Shown here piece after piece: positions 18,202 to 27,666 of a DNA stretch of 64,000 nucleotides. The notes below the pieces were generated by a model. That model did not search any database. It had not been told where the DNA came from and was given only the letters and a program-made list of their open reading frames with translations. The DNA is from an uncultured Lysobacteraceae bacterium (GTDB lineage Bacteria > Pseudomonadota > Gammaproteobacteria > Xanthomonadales > Xanthomonadaceae), in assembly GCA_937897645.1 (NCBI GenBank), contig CALCNV010000159.1:1-64000 (forward strand), read 5' to 3'. Made by a program: the position numbers and the translations under genes. The number at the start of each line of letters is the position of its first letter. Position 1 is the stretch's first letter.

Positions 18202-18845
18202 GGCACTGCCGCCATGTCGATGCCGCTCTGGCTGCTGCCCGTGCCCTGCATCAGCGACACGATCATCGGCGGCCATACGTGGCCATCCGCGGATTGGATT
18301 TCCACCGAGGCCTGCAGCGGCAGGTTCTCCACCGCATTCCATTGCTCCTGCCATTCGCCGAGCTTGCCTTCCTCGTCGAGGCCGCGATAACGGAAGCGCA
18401 CGCTGCGCAATCCCTGTGCCAGCGCTTCGGGCCCGCGTGGCGCGTTTTCGTTGACCAACTGCCCGGACTGCACCTGGGTGAAGGACACCTGCAGGCGCGC
18501 GCCACTGTCGGCGACGACGAAGTCATGCAGGTACGGCCCGCCTCGACCCAGGTAATCGGGCAGATCGGCGACGAAGCGCATGCGCCGTGGTTCGCCGATG
18601 AAGCGGTACTGGCGCTGGGTGTCGGGATCGGTAGCGAAGGCGATGTTCTGTGCCGATGCAATGCGGCGACGCAGGAAACCTTCGACCGCGCGCATGCGCT
18701 CGTTGCGCTGGGCGATGGCTTCACCCCGCTGCACCATCGCCGTGGCCGAGCGCAGCGTAGCGAACGCCAGCGCAAGTCCTGCCGCCAGCAACACCGTGGC
18801 CAGCAACACCTCGATCAGGGTGAAGCCGCGTGCATGTCGATTCAT
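18198..18845 (-). CDS. gspJ: Type II secretion minor pseudopilin XpsJ/GspJ
   Basis: 215 residues. The N-methylation/prepilin motif RGFTLIEVLLATVLLAAGLALAF is at residues 6-28, with cleavage after the glycine. The C-terminal domain includes LRSVRFRYRGLDEEGKLGEWQEQW, typical of GspJ. It forms the tip complex with GspI and GspK. The ATG overlaps gspI by 4 bases. Confidence 0.94.
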   Translation of the reverse strand: MNRHARGFTLIEVLLATVLLAAGLALAFATLRSATAMVQRGEAIAQRNERMRAVEGFLRRRIASAQNIAFATDPDTQRQYRFIGEPRRMRFVADLPDYLGRGGPYLHDFVVADSGARLQVSFTQVQSGQLVNENAPRGPEALAQGLRSVRFRYRGLDEEGKLGEWQEQWNAVENLPLQASVEIQSADGHVWPPMIVSLMQGTGSSQSGIDMAAVP

Positions 18846-19282
18846 GGCACCGCCGTCGCGGCTTGGTTGATGTCCGCGGGTGCCAACCGCAGGCTCTGCC
18901 AGTGCAATTGTTCGCCGCCCGCATCGCCCCACCCTATCGTCAAATCGACGTGCAGCAGGCGCGGTGCCGACGAGTCGAGCGCAGCTGCAGCCGGCTTCAA
19001 CGGATCGACATACGGCGTGACCACCAGCGACCACCGGTAGCGTCCGTCCTCCAGTTCGCCGTCGCTGCGTCCTGGCTGCAGGGCGACACCAACGCCCAGC
19101 TGCGTGAGCATGGACTGCGCATGCAGGGTCGCGCGGCCGGCGGCGTCGGCGTGGCGTATCTGCCTGGCCGCGCCGGACATGGAACCCAACAGCAAGGTCA
19201 GCGCCAGCGCGAGCAGGACGAAGGCGATGATCACCTCGATCAGGGTAAATCCGCGCGGGCGATGCAGGGCGTAGGTTCTCAT
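18842..19282 (-). CDS. gspI: Type II secretion minor pseudopilin XpsI/GspI
   Basis: 146 residues starting MRTYALHRPRGFTLIEVIIAF, with a class III prepilin signal cleaved after Gly11, a hydrophobic N-terminal helix, and a small globular domain ending LRLAPADINQAATAVP. It nucleates the pseudopilus tip. Its start overlaps the gspH stop by 4 bases (ATGA). Confidence 0.93.
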   Translation of the reverse strand: MRTYALHRPRGFTLIEVIIAFVLLALALTLLLGSMSGAARQIRHADAAGRATLHAQSMLTQLGVGVALQPGRSDGELEDGRYRWSLVVTPYVDPLKPAAAALDSSAPRLLHVDLTIGWGDAGGEQLHWQSLRLAPADINQAATAVP

Positions 19283-19779
19283 TCGATGGGTGCGTCGGCC
19301 TGCGCGCGCGACAGCGTGACTTCGCCGGTCAGCCAGGCCACGTCGATGCGCGACACCGCCTGCTTCGCGCGCAACTGCACGCGGCCACCGGTGGATGCGC
19401 CATCGGGGAAGAACAGGACGCCGCCTTCGCCCGCGCGCGGTTGCGCTTCGCGTGCGCCGGTGAATTCGATATCCAGCGCAGTCGGTATCTTGCCGTGCCT
19501 GTCGTTGGGCGCCTGCCAGCGGTGGCCGCGAGGATCAATCACGAAACGTTGCGGTTGGCCCGTAGCGATGGCCTGCGCGCGGGTGTAGCGCAGTTGCGAG
19601 GCGATTTCCTTGCTGCTCGAGCGCAGGCGCATGCCTTCCAGTCCGCCGGTCACCACCATCGCCGCCAGCAGGCTGGCGATGGCGATCAGGGCCACCACCA
19701 GGATCATTTCCAGCAACGAGAAGCCAGCGATGCTACGCCTGGAGGCAATCGATCGCTGGCGCAGTGCCGACGTCTGCAT
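19279..19779 (-). CDS. gspH: Type II secretion minor pseudopilin XpsH/GspH
   Basis: 166 residues. The prepilin site is IAGFSLLEMILVVALIAIA near residue 20, with glutamate at +5. The globular domain has RLRSSSKEIASQLRYTRAQAIATGQPQ, a GspH/FimT-like pattern. The ATG at 19779 was chosen because it leaves a leader of ordinary length; it lies 8 bases after the gspG stop. Confidence 0.92.
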   Translation of the reverse strand: MQTSALRQRSIASRRSIAGFSLLEMILVVALIAIASLLAAMVVTGGLEGMRLRSSSKEIASQLRYTRAQAIATGQPQRFVIDPRGHRWQAPNDRHGKIPTALDIEFTGAREAQPRAGEGGVLFFPDGASTGGRVQLRAKQAVSRIDVAWLTGEVTLSRAQADAPIE

Positions 19780-19787
19780 AGGGTTCT

Positions 19788-20222
19788 TTATTCGAACTTG
19801 ATGTCGGCGTTGTAGCTCTCGCCGCCGGCCTGGCCGTCCTTGCCCAGGCTGAGCAGGTCGAAGGCCTGCGCTTCGCCGGGCGTACGGTATTCGATGGCGT
19901 GGCCCCACGGATCCTTGAGTTCGGCGGCCTTCGCATACGGACCCAACCAGCCGCTGACATTGCCAGGCTGCACCAGCAGGTCGTCCAGGCGCGCCGGCAA
20001 GCTGCCCGTATCGAGTTGGTAATTCTCCACCTTGCCCGCGAGGGTCTGCACCTGCGACTTGGCCAGGTTGGCCTTGCCACGATCCGCGCCACCCAGCACG
20101 CGGCTGCCGACCAGGGTCAGTATCCCGCCGATCAGGACCAGCACGATGATGATTTCCAGCAAGCTGAAACCCTGTTGCCTGGCCGCGGATGGCGAGCGGG
20201 TGATGGAACGTGCGTGACGCAT
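19788..20222 (-). CDS. gspG: Type II secretion major pseudopilin XpsG/GspG
   Basis: 144 residues. The class III signal is RQQGFSLLEIIIVLVLIGGIL, followed by the hallmark GSRVLGGADRGKANLAKSQV and the calcium-site region LKDPWGHAIEYRTPGE ... DLLSLGKDGQAGGE. It polymerises into the pseudopilus. The ATG at 20222 is preceded by AGGA at 8-base spacing; an ATG at 20291 would add 23 residues before an unusually long leader. Confidence 0.94.
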   Translation of the reverse strand: MRHARSITRSPSAARQQGFSLLEIIIVLVLIGGILTLVGSRVLGGADRGKANLAKSQVQTLAGKVENYQLDTGSLPARLDDLLVQPGNVSGWLGPYAKAAELKDPWGHAIEYRTPGEAQAFDLLSLGKDGQAGGESYNADIKFE

Positions 20223-20311
20223 CGGCGGGATCCTTGGAGTCTTGGTTGGCGCGTAGTTTGAACCGCTGTTTCTGAATAAGTCGTTGGCCATGTGCCCTGG
20301 TGTCGCAGGCC

Positions 20312-21529
20312 CTAGCCGATGGAATTGGTGAGGTCGTACAGCGGCACCAGCACCGCGATGATCACCACGCCCACCACCGCTGCCAGTACCAACGTCACGA
20401 TGGGCACCAGGGCGGCCAGCATGCGGTCCATGGCCTGCGAGGTTTCCTGGTCGAAGGTGTCGGCGGTCTTCAGCAGCATGCCGTCGAGCGCGCCGGATTC
20501 CTCGCCCACCTGGATCATCTGCACGGCCAGCCGCGGGAAGCGCTTGCCCTTGGCCAGCGAAGCCGACAGGCCGTGGCCGTTCTTGACGTCTTCGGCGGCC
20601 TGTTCGACATCGGCGGACAGTGCGCGATTGCCCAGCACGTTGCGCGAGATGCCCAGCGCGGACAGCAAGGGCACCCCGTTCTTCAGCAGCGTGCCCAGCG
20701 TGCGTGCCAGGCGCGCGGTTTCCAGTTTCGCCAGCAACGGGCCCACCAGTTTCCGCTGCAGCAGCCAGGCATCGAATCGATCACGGAAGGCGGGATCGCG
20801 GCGCTTGCGGTCCAGCCACCACAACGTCAGCGCCGGCACCGCGACCAGCACGAACCACCCGTCGCGCACGAACAGGCCGATGGCCAGCACGCCACGCGTG
20901 AACCACGGCAAGGTGACATCGAGGCTCTCGTACATCAACGCGAACTGCGGCACCACGTAGCCCATCAGGAACAGCAACGCGAAGCCGACCACGACGACAA
21001 GGATGGCCGGATAGATCATCGCGTTGATCACGCGACCGCGCAGCGCGCTGCTGCGTTCCAGGTAGTCGGCGAGCCGCTGCAGGGTTTCATGCATGCTGCC
21101 GCCCGCCTCACCCGCACGCACCATGTTGATGTACAGGCGCGAGAAGGTGCCGTGCTGGCGCTCCAGCGCGGTCGACAATGGCGCGCCGCCACGCACCGTA
21201 TCGCGGATGTCGGCGATGGTGCGCCGGGCTTTTTCGTCCTCGGGCAATTCCAGCAGGATGGTCAAGGCACGATCAAGTGGCTGGCCCGCACCGAGCAGCG
21301 TCGCCAACTGCTGGGTGAACTGCACCAGCCGGTCACCGGCGAACGGTTTGCTCTGGAACAAGGCACGCAACGACGACCTGCTACCCGCTTCGGAAGCAAG
21401 CTTCGCCTCCACCGGCAAATGTCCCTGCTCCTGCAGCCGCGCCACCACCTCGCCGTCATTGGCAGCCTCCATCTGGCCATCAAGGACTTCGCCGCGGGTG
21501 TTGAGGGCTTTGTAGTGGTAGAGGGGCAT
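20312..21529 (-). CDS. gspF: Type II secretion inner-membrane platform protein XpsF/GspF
   Basis: 405 residues, starting MPLYHYKALNTRGEVLDGQ. It has two repeated GspF domains (about 70-190 and 270-395) and three membrane spans, with the conserved LxxAGEAGG (MVRAGEAGGSMHETLQRLA) in the first domain and VGEESGALDGML in the second. It anchors the pseudopilus assembly machinery and contacts GspE and GspL. It is separated from gspE by a 180-bp gap filled by a family B repeat. Confidence 0.96.
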   Translation of the reverse strand: MPLYHYKALNTRGEVLDGQMEAANDGEVVARLQEQGHLPVEAKLASEAGSRSSLRALFQSKPFAGDRLVQFTQQLATLLGAGQPLDRALTILLELPEDEKARRTIADIRDTVRGGAPLSTALERQHGTFSRLYINMVRAGEAGGSMHETLQRLADYLERSSALRGRVINAMIYPAILVVVVGFALLFLMGYVVPQFALMYESLDVTLPWFTRGVLAIGLFVRDGWFVLVAVPALTLWWLDRKRRDPAFRDRFDAWLLQRKLVGPLLAKLETARLARTLGTLLKNGVPLLSALGISRNVLGNRALSADVEQAAEDVKNGHGLSASLAKGKRFPRLAVQMIQVGEESGALDGMLLKTADTFDQETSQAMDRMLAALVPIVTLVLAAVVGVVIIAVLVPLYDLTNSIG

Positions 21530-21575
21530 TGGTTGGTTGTTGGTTGTTGGAGGTGAAGCTATCTACTGAGAACTC

Positions 21576-21673
21576 GTCATCCCAGCGAACGCTGGGATCC
21601 ATCTCGATCTTGATCTTGATTCTGATGGGGAACAGCAACATCAAAAATGGATCCCAGCGTTCGCTGGGATGAC
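21576..21673. repeat. Composite inverted repeat, family B, copy 3
   Basis: Arms gtcatcccagcgaacgctgg and inverse, with inner gatc/ttgatc-type sequence, about 98 bp. It fills the gap between gspE and gspF inside the type II secretion operon, where a long hairpin could separate expression of the ATPase from the other genes. Confidence 0.88.
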
Positions 21674-21709
21674 GATGCGGTTGTAGCGGTTCCCTTTACT
21701 TACAGAAAC

Positions 21710-23455
21710 CTACGCATCCTCCGTCACCCGCATCACTTCCTCGATGGTGGTTTCGCCGGCGAGCGCCTTCACAATCCCGTCCTCGTACATAGTGCGCATA
21801 CCCGCATCGCGCGCGAGTTGTTCCAGTTCGCCCATGCCCGCATGACGCATGACGGCGCGGCGCAGTTCGTCGTTCATCACCAGGAATTCCATGATGGTGG
21901 TGCGGCCCAGGTAGCCGGTGGGCGCGATGGCGGAGGCGCGTGGGCGGTACAGGAAGATGTCGCCTTGCGGCTGGTAGCGACGCAGGGAGAACTTCTCGAT
22001 CTCTTCCGGCGACGCGGGGTATTTCTCGGCATGCGATGGCTCCAATCGGCGCACCAGGCGCTGGGCGAGGATGCCGTTGATGGTGGACGTGAGCAGGTAA
22101 TCCTCCACGCCCATGTCCAGCATGCGGGTGATGCCGCCGGCCGCGTTGTTGGTATGCAGGGTGGACAGCACGAGGTGGCCGGTGAGCGCGGACTGGATGG
22201 CGATGCGCGCGGTTTCCAGGTCGCGCATTTCGCCGATCATGATGATGTCCGGGTCCTGGCGCACGATGCTGCGCAGGGCCTGGGCGAAATCGAGCCCGAT
22301 CTGTGGCTTGGCCTGGATCTGGTTGATGCCTTCGATCTGGTATTCGACCGGATCCTCGACGGTGATGATCTTCACGTCGGGGGTGTTGAGCTTCGACAGC
22401 GCGGTATAGAGCGTGGTCGTTTTGCCGGAACCGGTGGGGCCGGTGACCAGCAGGATGCCGTGCGGCTGCTCCAGCACTTTCTGGAATTGCGGCAGGAAGT
22501 GATCGGTGAAACCCAGCCTGTGGAAATCGAACACCACCGTCTCGCGATCCAGCAATCGCATCACCACCGATTCGCCGTGCGCAGTGGGCACCGTGCTCAC
22601 GCGCAGGTCGAGTTCCTTGCCCTGCACGCGCAACATGATGCGACCATCCTGCGGCAGGCGGCGCTCGGCGATATTGAGCTTGGCCATGATCTTGATGCGG
22701 CTGATCACGGCGGCGGTGAGGTTGGCGGGCGGGCTCTCGCCTTCTTCCAGCACGCCATCGACGCGGTAGCGGACCTTCAGGCGGTTCTCGAACGGTTCGA
22801 TATGGATGTCGGACGCACGCAATTCCACCGCGCGCTGGATCACCAGGTTGACCAGGCGGATGACCGGCGCCTCGGAGGCGAGGTCGCGCAGGTGCTCCAC
22901 GTCATCCAGGTTGCCGCCGCTCTCACCATCGGCATCCTCGACGATCGTGCCCATCGCACTGCGGCCCTGCCCATGCCAGCGTTCGATGAGGTCGTCGATT
23001 TCCGAGCGCAATCCCACCCATGGACGCACTGCACTGCCGGTGGCGAGCTGGACCGCGTCGATCGCGTACGGGTCATAGGGGTCGGCCATCCACAGGTCCA
23101 GCCGGTCCGCTTCGACGCCGAGCGGGCAAACGTGGAACTGCTTGAGGAAACGTGGCGACAACGCCGGCACTTCCGCCAGGCTTTCCGGCGGGAGATCAGG
23201 TAATTGTTTGAGGTTGACCATTCCCAAGCCGAGCACCTCGGCGCAGGTTTCGGCATGGTCGCGCTCGGACACCAGGCCCAGTCGTGCCAGCAGCGACAAC
23301 AGGCCGTCGCCGGTTTCTTCCTGCAGCCTGCGCGCACGCGCGAGGTCGGCGTCCTTCAGCCTGCCCTTGTCCAGCAGCGCCGCGACGATACGCTCGTCCG
23401 CGTTGGGGACGAGGGGTACGGCAGGATGCATGTCGGGGGAAACCACTGCGTTCAC
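21710..23455 (-). CDS. gspE: Type II secretion ATPase XpsE/GspE
   Basis: About 581 residues. The N-terminal regulatory domain (about 20-160) binds GspL; the C-terminal ATPase has Walker A GPTGSGKTTTLYTALS, an Asp box (TVEDPVEYQIEG), Walker B (RSIVRQDPDIIMIGEMRD) and a His box (TLHTNNAAGGITRMLDMG). The tetracysteine zinc module usual in GspE between the His box and the C-terminus is replaced by cysteine-free sequence (RRLEPSHAEKYP ... LYRPRASAIAPTGYLGR). The start is probably GTG at 23455, which has GGAG six bases upstream; ATG 23431 is an alternative. It energises pseudopilus assembly at the cytoplasmic face. Confidence 0.95.
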   Translation of the reverse strand: MNAVVSPDMHPAVPLVPNADERIVAALLDKGRLKDADLARARRLQEETGDGLLSLLARLGLVSERDHAETCAEVLGLGMVNLKQLPDLPPESLAEVPALSPRFLKQFHVCPLGVEADRLDLWMADPYDPYAIDAVQLATGSAVRPWVGLRSEIDDLIERWHGQGRSAMGTIVEDADGESGGNLDDVEHLRDLASEAPVIRLVNLVIQRAVELRASDIHIEPFENRLKVRYRVDGVLEEGESPPANLTAAVISRIKIMAKLNIAERRLPQDGRIMLRVQGKELDLRVSTVPTAHGESVVMRLLDRETVVFDFHRLGFTDHFLPQFQKVLEQPHGILLVTGPTGSGKTTTLYTALSKLNTPDVKIITVEDPVEYQIEGINQIQAKPQIGLDFAQALRSIVRQDPDIIMIGEMRDLETARIAIQSALTGHLVLSTLHTNNAAGGITRMLDMGVEDYLLTSTINGILAQRLVRRLEPSHAEKYPASPEEIEKFSLRRYQPQGDIFLYRPRASAIAPTGYLGRTTIMEFLVMNDELRRAVMRHAGMGELEQLARDAGMRTMYEDGIVKALAGETTIEEVMRVTEDA

Positions 23456-23562
23456 GCAGTACTCCGGATTGAACCGAACCACACTCTAGCAGCGATCAGC
23501 CTGGCCAGATTGAACGCCCGTCCAGGCTTGCCAGTCCACATGGCCTGCGGCCACGGACGCGC

Positions 23563-26500
23563 TCAGCCCACCCACTGCCGCGCATTGCGGAACATGCGCA
23601 GCCACGGCGAGTCATCCGGCCAGTCCTGTGGGTGCCAGCTCAGGTTGGCGCTGCGCAGGGTGCGTTCCGGGTGCGGCATGAGGATGGTGGCGCGGCCGTC
23701 GTCGCTGGTCAGGCCGGTGATGCCGTCGGGCGACCCGTTGGGGTTGAGTGGATAGTGCGTGGCCACCGAACCGTTGCCATCGATGAAGCGCAGGGCGACA
23801 CGCGATGCGGCCTGGTCGTTCGCTGACTCGAACTCGGCGCGACCTTCACCATGCGAGACCACCACCGGGATGCGCGAACCGGCCATGCCCTGCAGGAAGA
23901 TCGAAGGCGATTCCATGACTTCCAACAGCGAAAGGCGTGCCTCGAACTGTTCGCTGCGATTACGCAGGAAGCGCGGCCAGTGGTTCGCACCCGGAATGAT
24001 GTCCTTCAACTGGCTCAGCATCTGGCAGCCGTTGCACACACCCAGCGAGAAGGTGTCACTGCGCGCGAAGAAGGCGGCGAATGCGTCGCGAAGTTGGGCA
24101 CGTTCCAGGATCGAGGTGGCCCAGCCGCGACCTGCGCCCAGCACGTCGCCGTAGCTGAAGCCGCCGCAGGCCGCCAGGCCGACAAACCCCTCCAACTGCA
24201 CGCGGCCTTCGATCAGGTCGCTCATGTGCACGTCGAACGCGGCGAAGCCGGCACGATCGAACGCCGCCGCCATTTCGAGCTGGCCGTTCACGCCCTGCTC
24301 GCGCAGGATCGCGACTTTCGGTTTCATGCCTGTGTTGACGTAGGCGGAGGTGGTATCGATGGACGCGTCGAAGACGAGTCTTGGACGCAAGCCCGGCGCA
24401 GCGAAATTACGGGCGCTGTCGCGTTCTTCATCGGCGCAGTCGGGGTTATCGCGCAACTTCTGCATGGCGTGGGTAACCGACCACCAGGCATCGAACAACT
24501 CTTCCCATCGCCACTGGGTTACGACTTCGCCGTCCTGCAGCACGCGTACGGTTGCGGCGCTGGTGGGCTTGGCGATGCGTTGCGCGCACTCGGTCAGGGC
24601 ATGGCGCTCGACCAGGTCGGCAAACGCGGCGCGATCCTCGCTGGCGACCTGCACCACCGCGCCCAGTTCTTCCGAGAACAGGGTGCGGAACGCATCGTCG
24701 CCCCAGCCATCGAGCTGGATATCCAGGCCGCAATGCGCGGCGAAAGCCATTTCGCACAAGGTGGCGAATGCGCCGCCATCGCTGCGGTCGTGGTACGCCA
24801 GCACCAGGCCAGCTTCGCGCGCGTCGCGGATGAGTTCAAAGAAATCGCGCAGGCGTTGCGGGTCGTCGAGATCCGGCACCTCGCCGCCGAACGCCACGAC
24901 GCCGTCGGCCTCGCCCGCTTGCGGATGGCACTGTGCCAGCACCGATCCGCCCATGCGCTGCTTGCCGGCACCCAGGCCGATCAGCCACAGGTCACTGTCG
25001 TCCTCGCGTGACAGCAACGGCGTCAGCTGCGTGCGCACGTCGGTGACCGGCGCGAACGCCGTGATGATCAGCGACACCGGCGAGACCGATTTCTGCGCGA
25101 CGCCATCGGACTGCCACTGCGCCTGCATCGACAACGAGTCCTTGCCCACCGGAATGCTGAGGTCGATCTGCGGGCACAACTCCATGCCCACGGCCTTCAC
25201 CGCATCGAACAGCAACGCATCTTCGCCGTTGTGGTTGGCAGCGGCCATCCAGTTGGCGGAGAGCTTGATCCGTTCCAGTGATTCGACTGGCGCCGCGCAG
25301 AGATTGGTGATGGCTTCGCCCACGGCCATGCGTGCCGAGGCGGCGGCGTTGAGCAGCGCAAGCGGCGTGCGTTCGCCGATGGCCATGGCTTCGCCGGTGA
25401 ATCCGTCGAAACCCGAGAACGTGATCGCGCAATCTGCCAGCGGCAATTGCCACGGCCCGATCATCTGGTCGCGCGCGGTCAAGCCGCCGACACTGCGATC
25501 ACCGATGGTGACCAGGAACTGCTTCGATGCGACGGTCGGATGCGCGAGCACGCGCAGGCCGGCGGCGTGCAGGTCCAGCGCTCCGGTATGCAGCTCGGGC
25601 CAGCGCGGTGCCGACGGACGGCGCGTATCGCGATGCATCTTCGGCGCCTTGCCGAAGAGGACGTCCATGGGCAGGTTGATGGCATAAGCCCCTCTCCCAT
25701 CGGGAGAGGGGTTGGGGTGAGGGTCCGGCGAAGTAGCTAAGGGCTCAGACGACATCGATCCTGCCGCACCCTCATCCGCCCCCGTATCAAGTACGGGGCG
25801 GGCTCTTCGGGCACCTTCTCCCGCTGGGAGAAGGAAATCCACAGTGGCCCCATACCCAACCACCAACCTTTCTTCTTCAGTCGCCACACCAACCGCCGCA
25901 AACGGACACCGTTCCCGCGCGCAGATGTCGGCGAACTCGGCCAGGCGCTCCTGTGCCACGCCCAGCACGTAGCGTTCCTGCGATTCGTTGCACCACAACT
26001 GCATTGGCGACAGCGACGGGTCGTCGCTGGGCACTTTGTCGAGATCGATCACGCCGCCGCGACCGGAGTCGTGCAGCAGTTCAGGAATCGCGTTCGACAA
26101 CCCGCCCGCGCCCACGTCGTGGAACCAGCGGATCGGATTTCCAGTGCCGAGTGCGACGCAACGGTCGATCACTTCCTGGCAGCGACGCTCCATCTCCGGG
26201 TTTTCGCGCTGCACGCTGGCGAAGTCCAGATCTTCGGCGGTGTCGCCCGATGCCACGGAACTTGCCGCACCGCCGCCCAAGCCGATCAACATGGCCGGTC
26301 CGCCCAGCACGATCACCGCGTCGCCGGGTTGCAGGCGGATCTTCTCGACCTGGATGCGATCAATGGCGCCGAGACCGCCCGCGAGCATGATCGGCTTGTC
26401 GTAGGCGCGGCTGAGGGTTGCGGTTTCCGGCAGTTCGAAACTGCGGAAATAACCGGCGAGGTTCGGGCGACCAAATTCGTTATTGAACGCAGCGCCGCCG

Positions 26501-27576
26501 AGCGGGCCGTCGAGCATGATTTCCAGCGCCGGCGCCATGCGCGGGTTGAGCGCGCGCGTGGCTTCCCACGGCTGCGGTAACGTGGGGATGCGCAGGTGCG
26601 AGACGGAGAAACCGGTCAGGCCCGCCTTGGGCTTGCCACCACGTCCGGTGGCACCTTCGTCACGGATTTCGCCACCGGCACCCGTCGCTGCGCCAGGGAA
26701 CGGTGCAATCGCGGTGGGATGGTTGTGCGTTTCCACCTTGATGCAGAACGCGGAATCGACCGTGGCCTCGCTGCGATACGCACCCGACGCATCCGGGCGA
26801 AAGCGCGCGGAGGCATAGCCTTCCACCACTGCCGCGTTGTCGCTGTAGGCGGACAAGGTGTGCTGCGGCGTCTGCGCATGCGTGTGCTTGATCATGCGGA
26901 ACAGGGAACGGTCCTGTTCCTTGCCTTCGATGGTCCAGGTGGCGTTGAAGATCTTGTGGCGGCAGTGTTCGGAGTTGGCTTGCGCGAACATCATCAATTC
27001 GACATCGGACGGATCGCGGCCCAGTTCGGTGTAACGCAGGCGCAGGTAGTCGATCTCGTCGTCGGCGAGGGCCAGGCCTAGGCGCGTGTTGGCGGCTTCG
27101 AGGGCGCCGAGCGGGATGCGTTCCAGCATGCCGCGCTCTGGCGTTGTGAACAGTGCAGCCGCTTCATCGCGCGCAGACAGCAGCGACTGGGTCATGGGAT
27201 CGTGCAGCAGTTTCGCCAGCGCCGGTGACTCGTCGCCACCCTGCAGGTCGATGCGCGTACCGCGCTCCACCCGCTTTACCGGCAGGCCGGCGCCGCGCAG
27301 CAGTTCAGTGGCCTTGCTGGCCCAGGGCGACAGCGTGCCCAGGCGCGGCACGATGAAACGCGATTGGCTGTCGCTGGCGGCGACCACGGCATCGGGCGAG
27401 GCCTGCAGGATGCGGCACAACGCGTCCATGTCCACCGTCGCACCCGCTTCGGGCTGCACGAAGTAGACGTGCCACGCACCGCGGATGCGCACGGCGGGCG
27501 AGAGGGACTGCAATCGGGATTCAAGCCGCGCGAGGCGGAACTGCGACAGGGCCGGATGGCCCTCGAGGACGATCAT
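23563..27576 (-). CDS. purL: Phosphoribosylformylglycinamidine synthase, large single-chain form, with an internal repeat-derived insertion
   Basis: Converts FGAR, glutamine and ATP to FGAM in purine synthesis. At 1337 residues it is longer than the usual roughly 1290. The FGAM synthase core has GKDSLSMQAQW and the glycine-rich PG.AATGAGGEIRDEG motif. The C-terminal glutamine amidotransferase domain has the nucleophile Cys in GVCNGCQMLSQL and a late HPERT. Residues about 577-630 (plus strand 25689-25840) are encoded by two intergenic-type palindromic repeats read in frame, between VGYGATVDFLL and INLPMDVLFGKAPKMHRDT. The insertion sits in an interdomain linker, so activity may be preserved. 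The ATG at 27576 gives the normal N-terminus. Confidence 0.96.
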   Translation of the reverse strand: MIVLEGHPALSQFRLARLESRLQSLSPAVRIRGAWHVYFVQPEAGATVDMDALCRILQASPDAVVAASDSQSRFIVPRLGTLSPWASKATELLRGAGLPVKRVERGTRIDLQGGDESPALAKLLHDPMTQSLLSARDEAAALFTTPERGMLERIPLGALEAANTRLGLALADDEIDYLRLRYTELGRDPSDVELMMFAQANSEHCRHKIFNATWTIEGKEQDRSLFRMIKHTHAQTPQHTLSAYSDNAAVVEGYASARFRPDASGAYRSEATVDSAFCIKVETHNHPTAIAPFPGAATGAGGEIRDEGATGRGGKPKAGLTGFSVSHLRIPTLPQPWEATRALNPRMAPALEIMLDGPLGGAAFNNEFGRPNLAGYFRSFELPETATLSRAYDKPIMLAGGLGAIDRIQVEKIRLQPGDAVIVLGGPAMLIGLGGGAASSVASGDTAEDLDFASVQRENPEMERRCQEVIDRCVALGTGNPIRWFHDVGAGGLSNAIPELLHDSGRGGVIDLDKVPSDDPSLSPMQLWCNESQERYVLGVAQERLAEFADICARERCPFAAVGVATEEERLVVGYGATVDFLLPAGEGARRARPVLDTGADEGAAGSMSSEPLATSPDPHPNPSPDGRGAYAINLPMDVLFGKAPKMHRDTRRPSAPRWPELHTGALDLHAAGLRVLAHPTVASKQFLVTIGDRSVGGLTARDQMIGPWQLPLADCAITFSGFDGFTGEAMAIGERTPLALLNAAASARMAVGEAITNLCAAPVESLERIKLSANWMAAANHNGEDALLFDAVKAVGMELCPQIDLSIPVGKDSLSMQAQWQSDGVAQKSVSPVSLIITAFAPVTDVRTQLTPLLSREDDSDLWLIGLGAGKQRMGGSVLAQCHPQAGEADGVVAFGGEVPDLDDPQRLRDFFELIRDAREAGLVLAYHDRSDGGAFATLCEMAFAAHCGLDIQLDGWGDDAFRTLFSEELGAVVQVASEDRAAFADLVERHALTECAQRIAKPTSAATVRVLQDGEVVTQWRWEELFDAWWSVTHAMQKLRDNPDCADEERDSARNFAAPGLRPRLVFDASIDTTSAYVNTGMKPKVAILREQGVNGQLEMAAAFDRAGFAAFDVHMSDLIEGRVQLEGFVGLAACGGFSYGDVLGAGRGWATSILERAQLRDAFAAFFARSDTFSLGVCNGCQMLSQLKDIIPGANHWPRFLRNRSEQFEARLSLLEVMESPSIFLQGMAGSRIPVVVSHGEGRAEFESANDQAASRVALRFIDGNGSVATHYPLNPNGSPDGITGLTSDDGRATILMPHPERTLRSANLSWHPQDWPDDSPWLRMFRNARQWVG
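25689..25840. repeat. Palindromic repeat pair inserted in frame in purL
   Basis: Two repeat units of a kind normally found between genes lie inside purL. One unit is ccctctcccatcgggagagg followed by ggttggggtgagggt; the other begins accctcatccgccc, contains cccgtatcaagtacggg, and ends ttctcccgctgggagaagg. They point toward each other. No stop codon is introduced on the purL strand. A related hairpin occurs inside valS (38287-38346) and another near 44850. Confidence 0.82.
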
Positions 27577-27666
27577 GTCCGGGAAACCGTAGGCAACGGG
27601 GCTGGCTATTGTAGCGAAGCCGGCGCATGGCCGGCTTCGGGTTACCCAAGGATCGCGGGGATCAGC

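Noticed and set aside
20300..21556. Plus-strand open frame opposite gspF
   Set aside because: It is a compositional shadow of gspF, Gln/His/Arg-rich with no domain.
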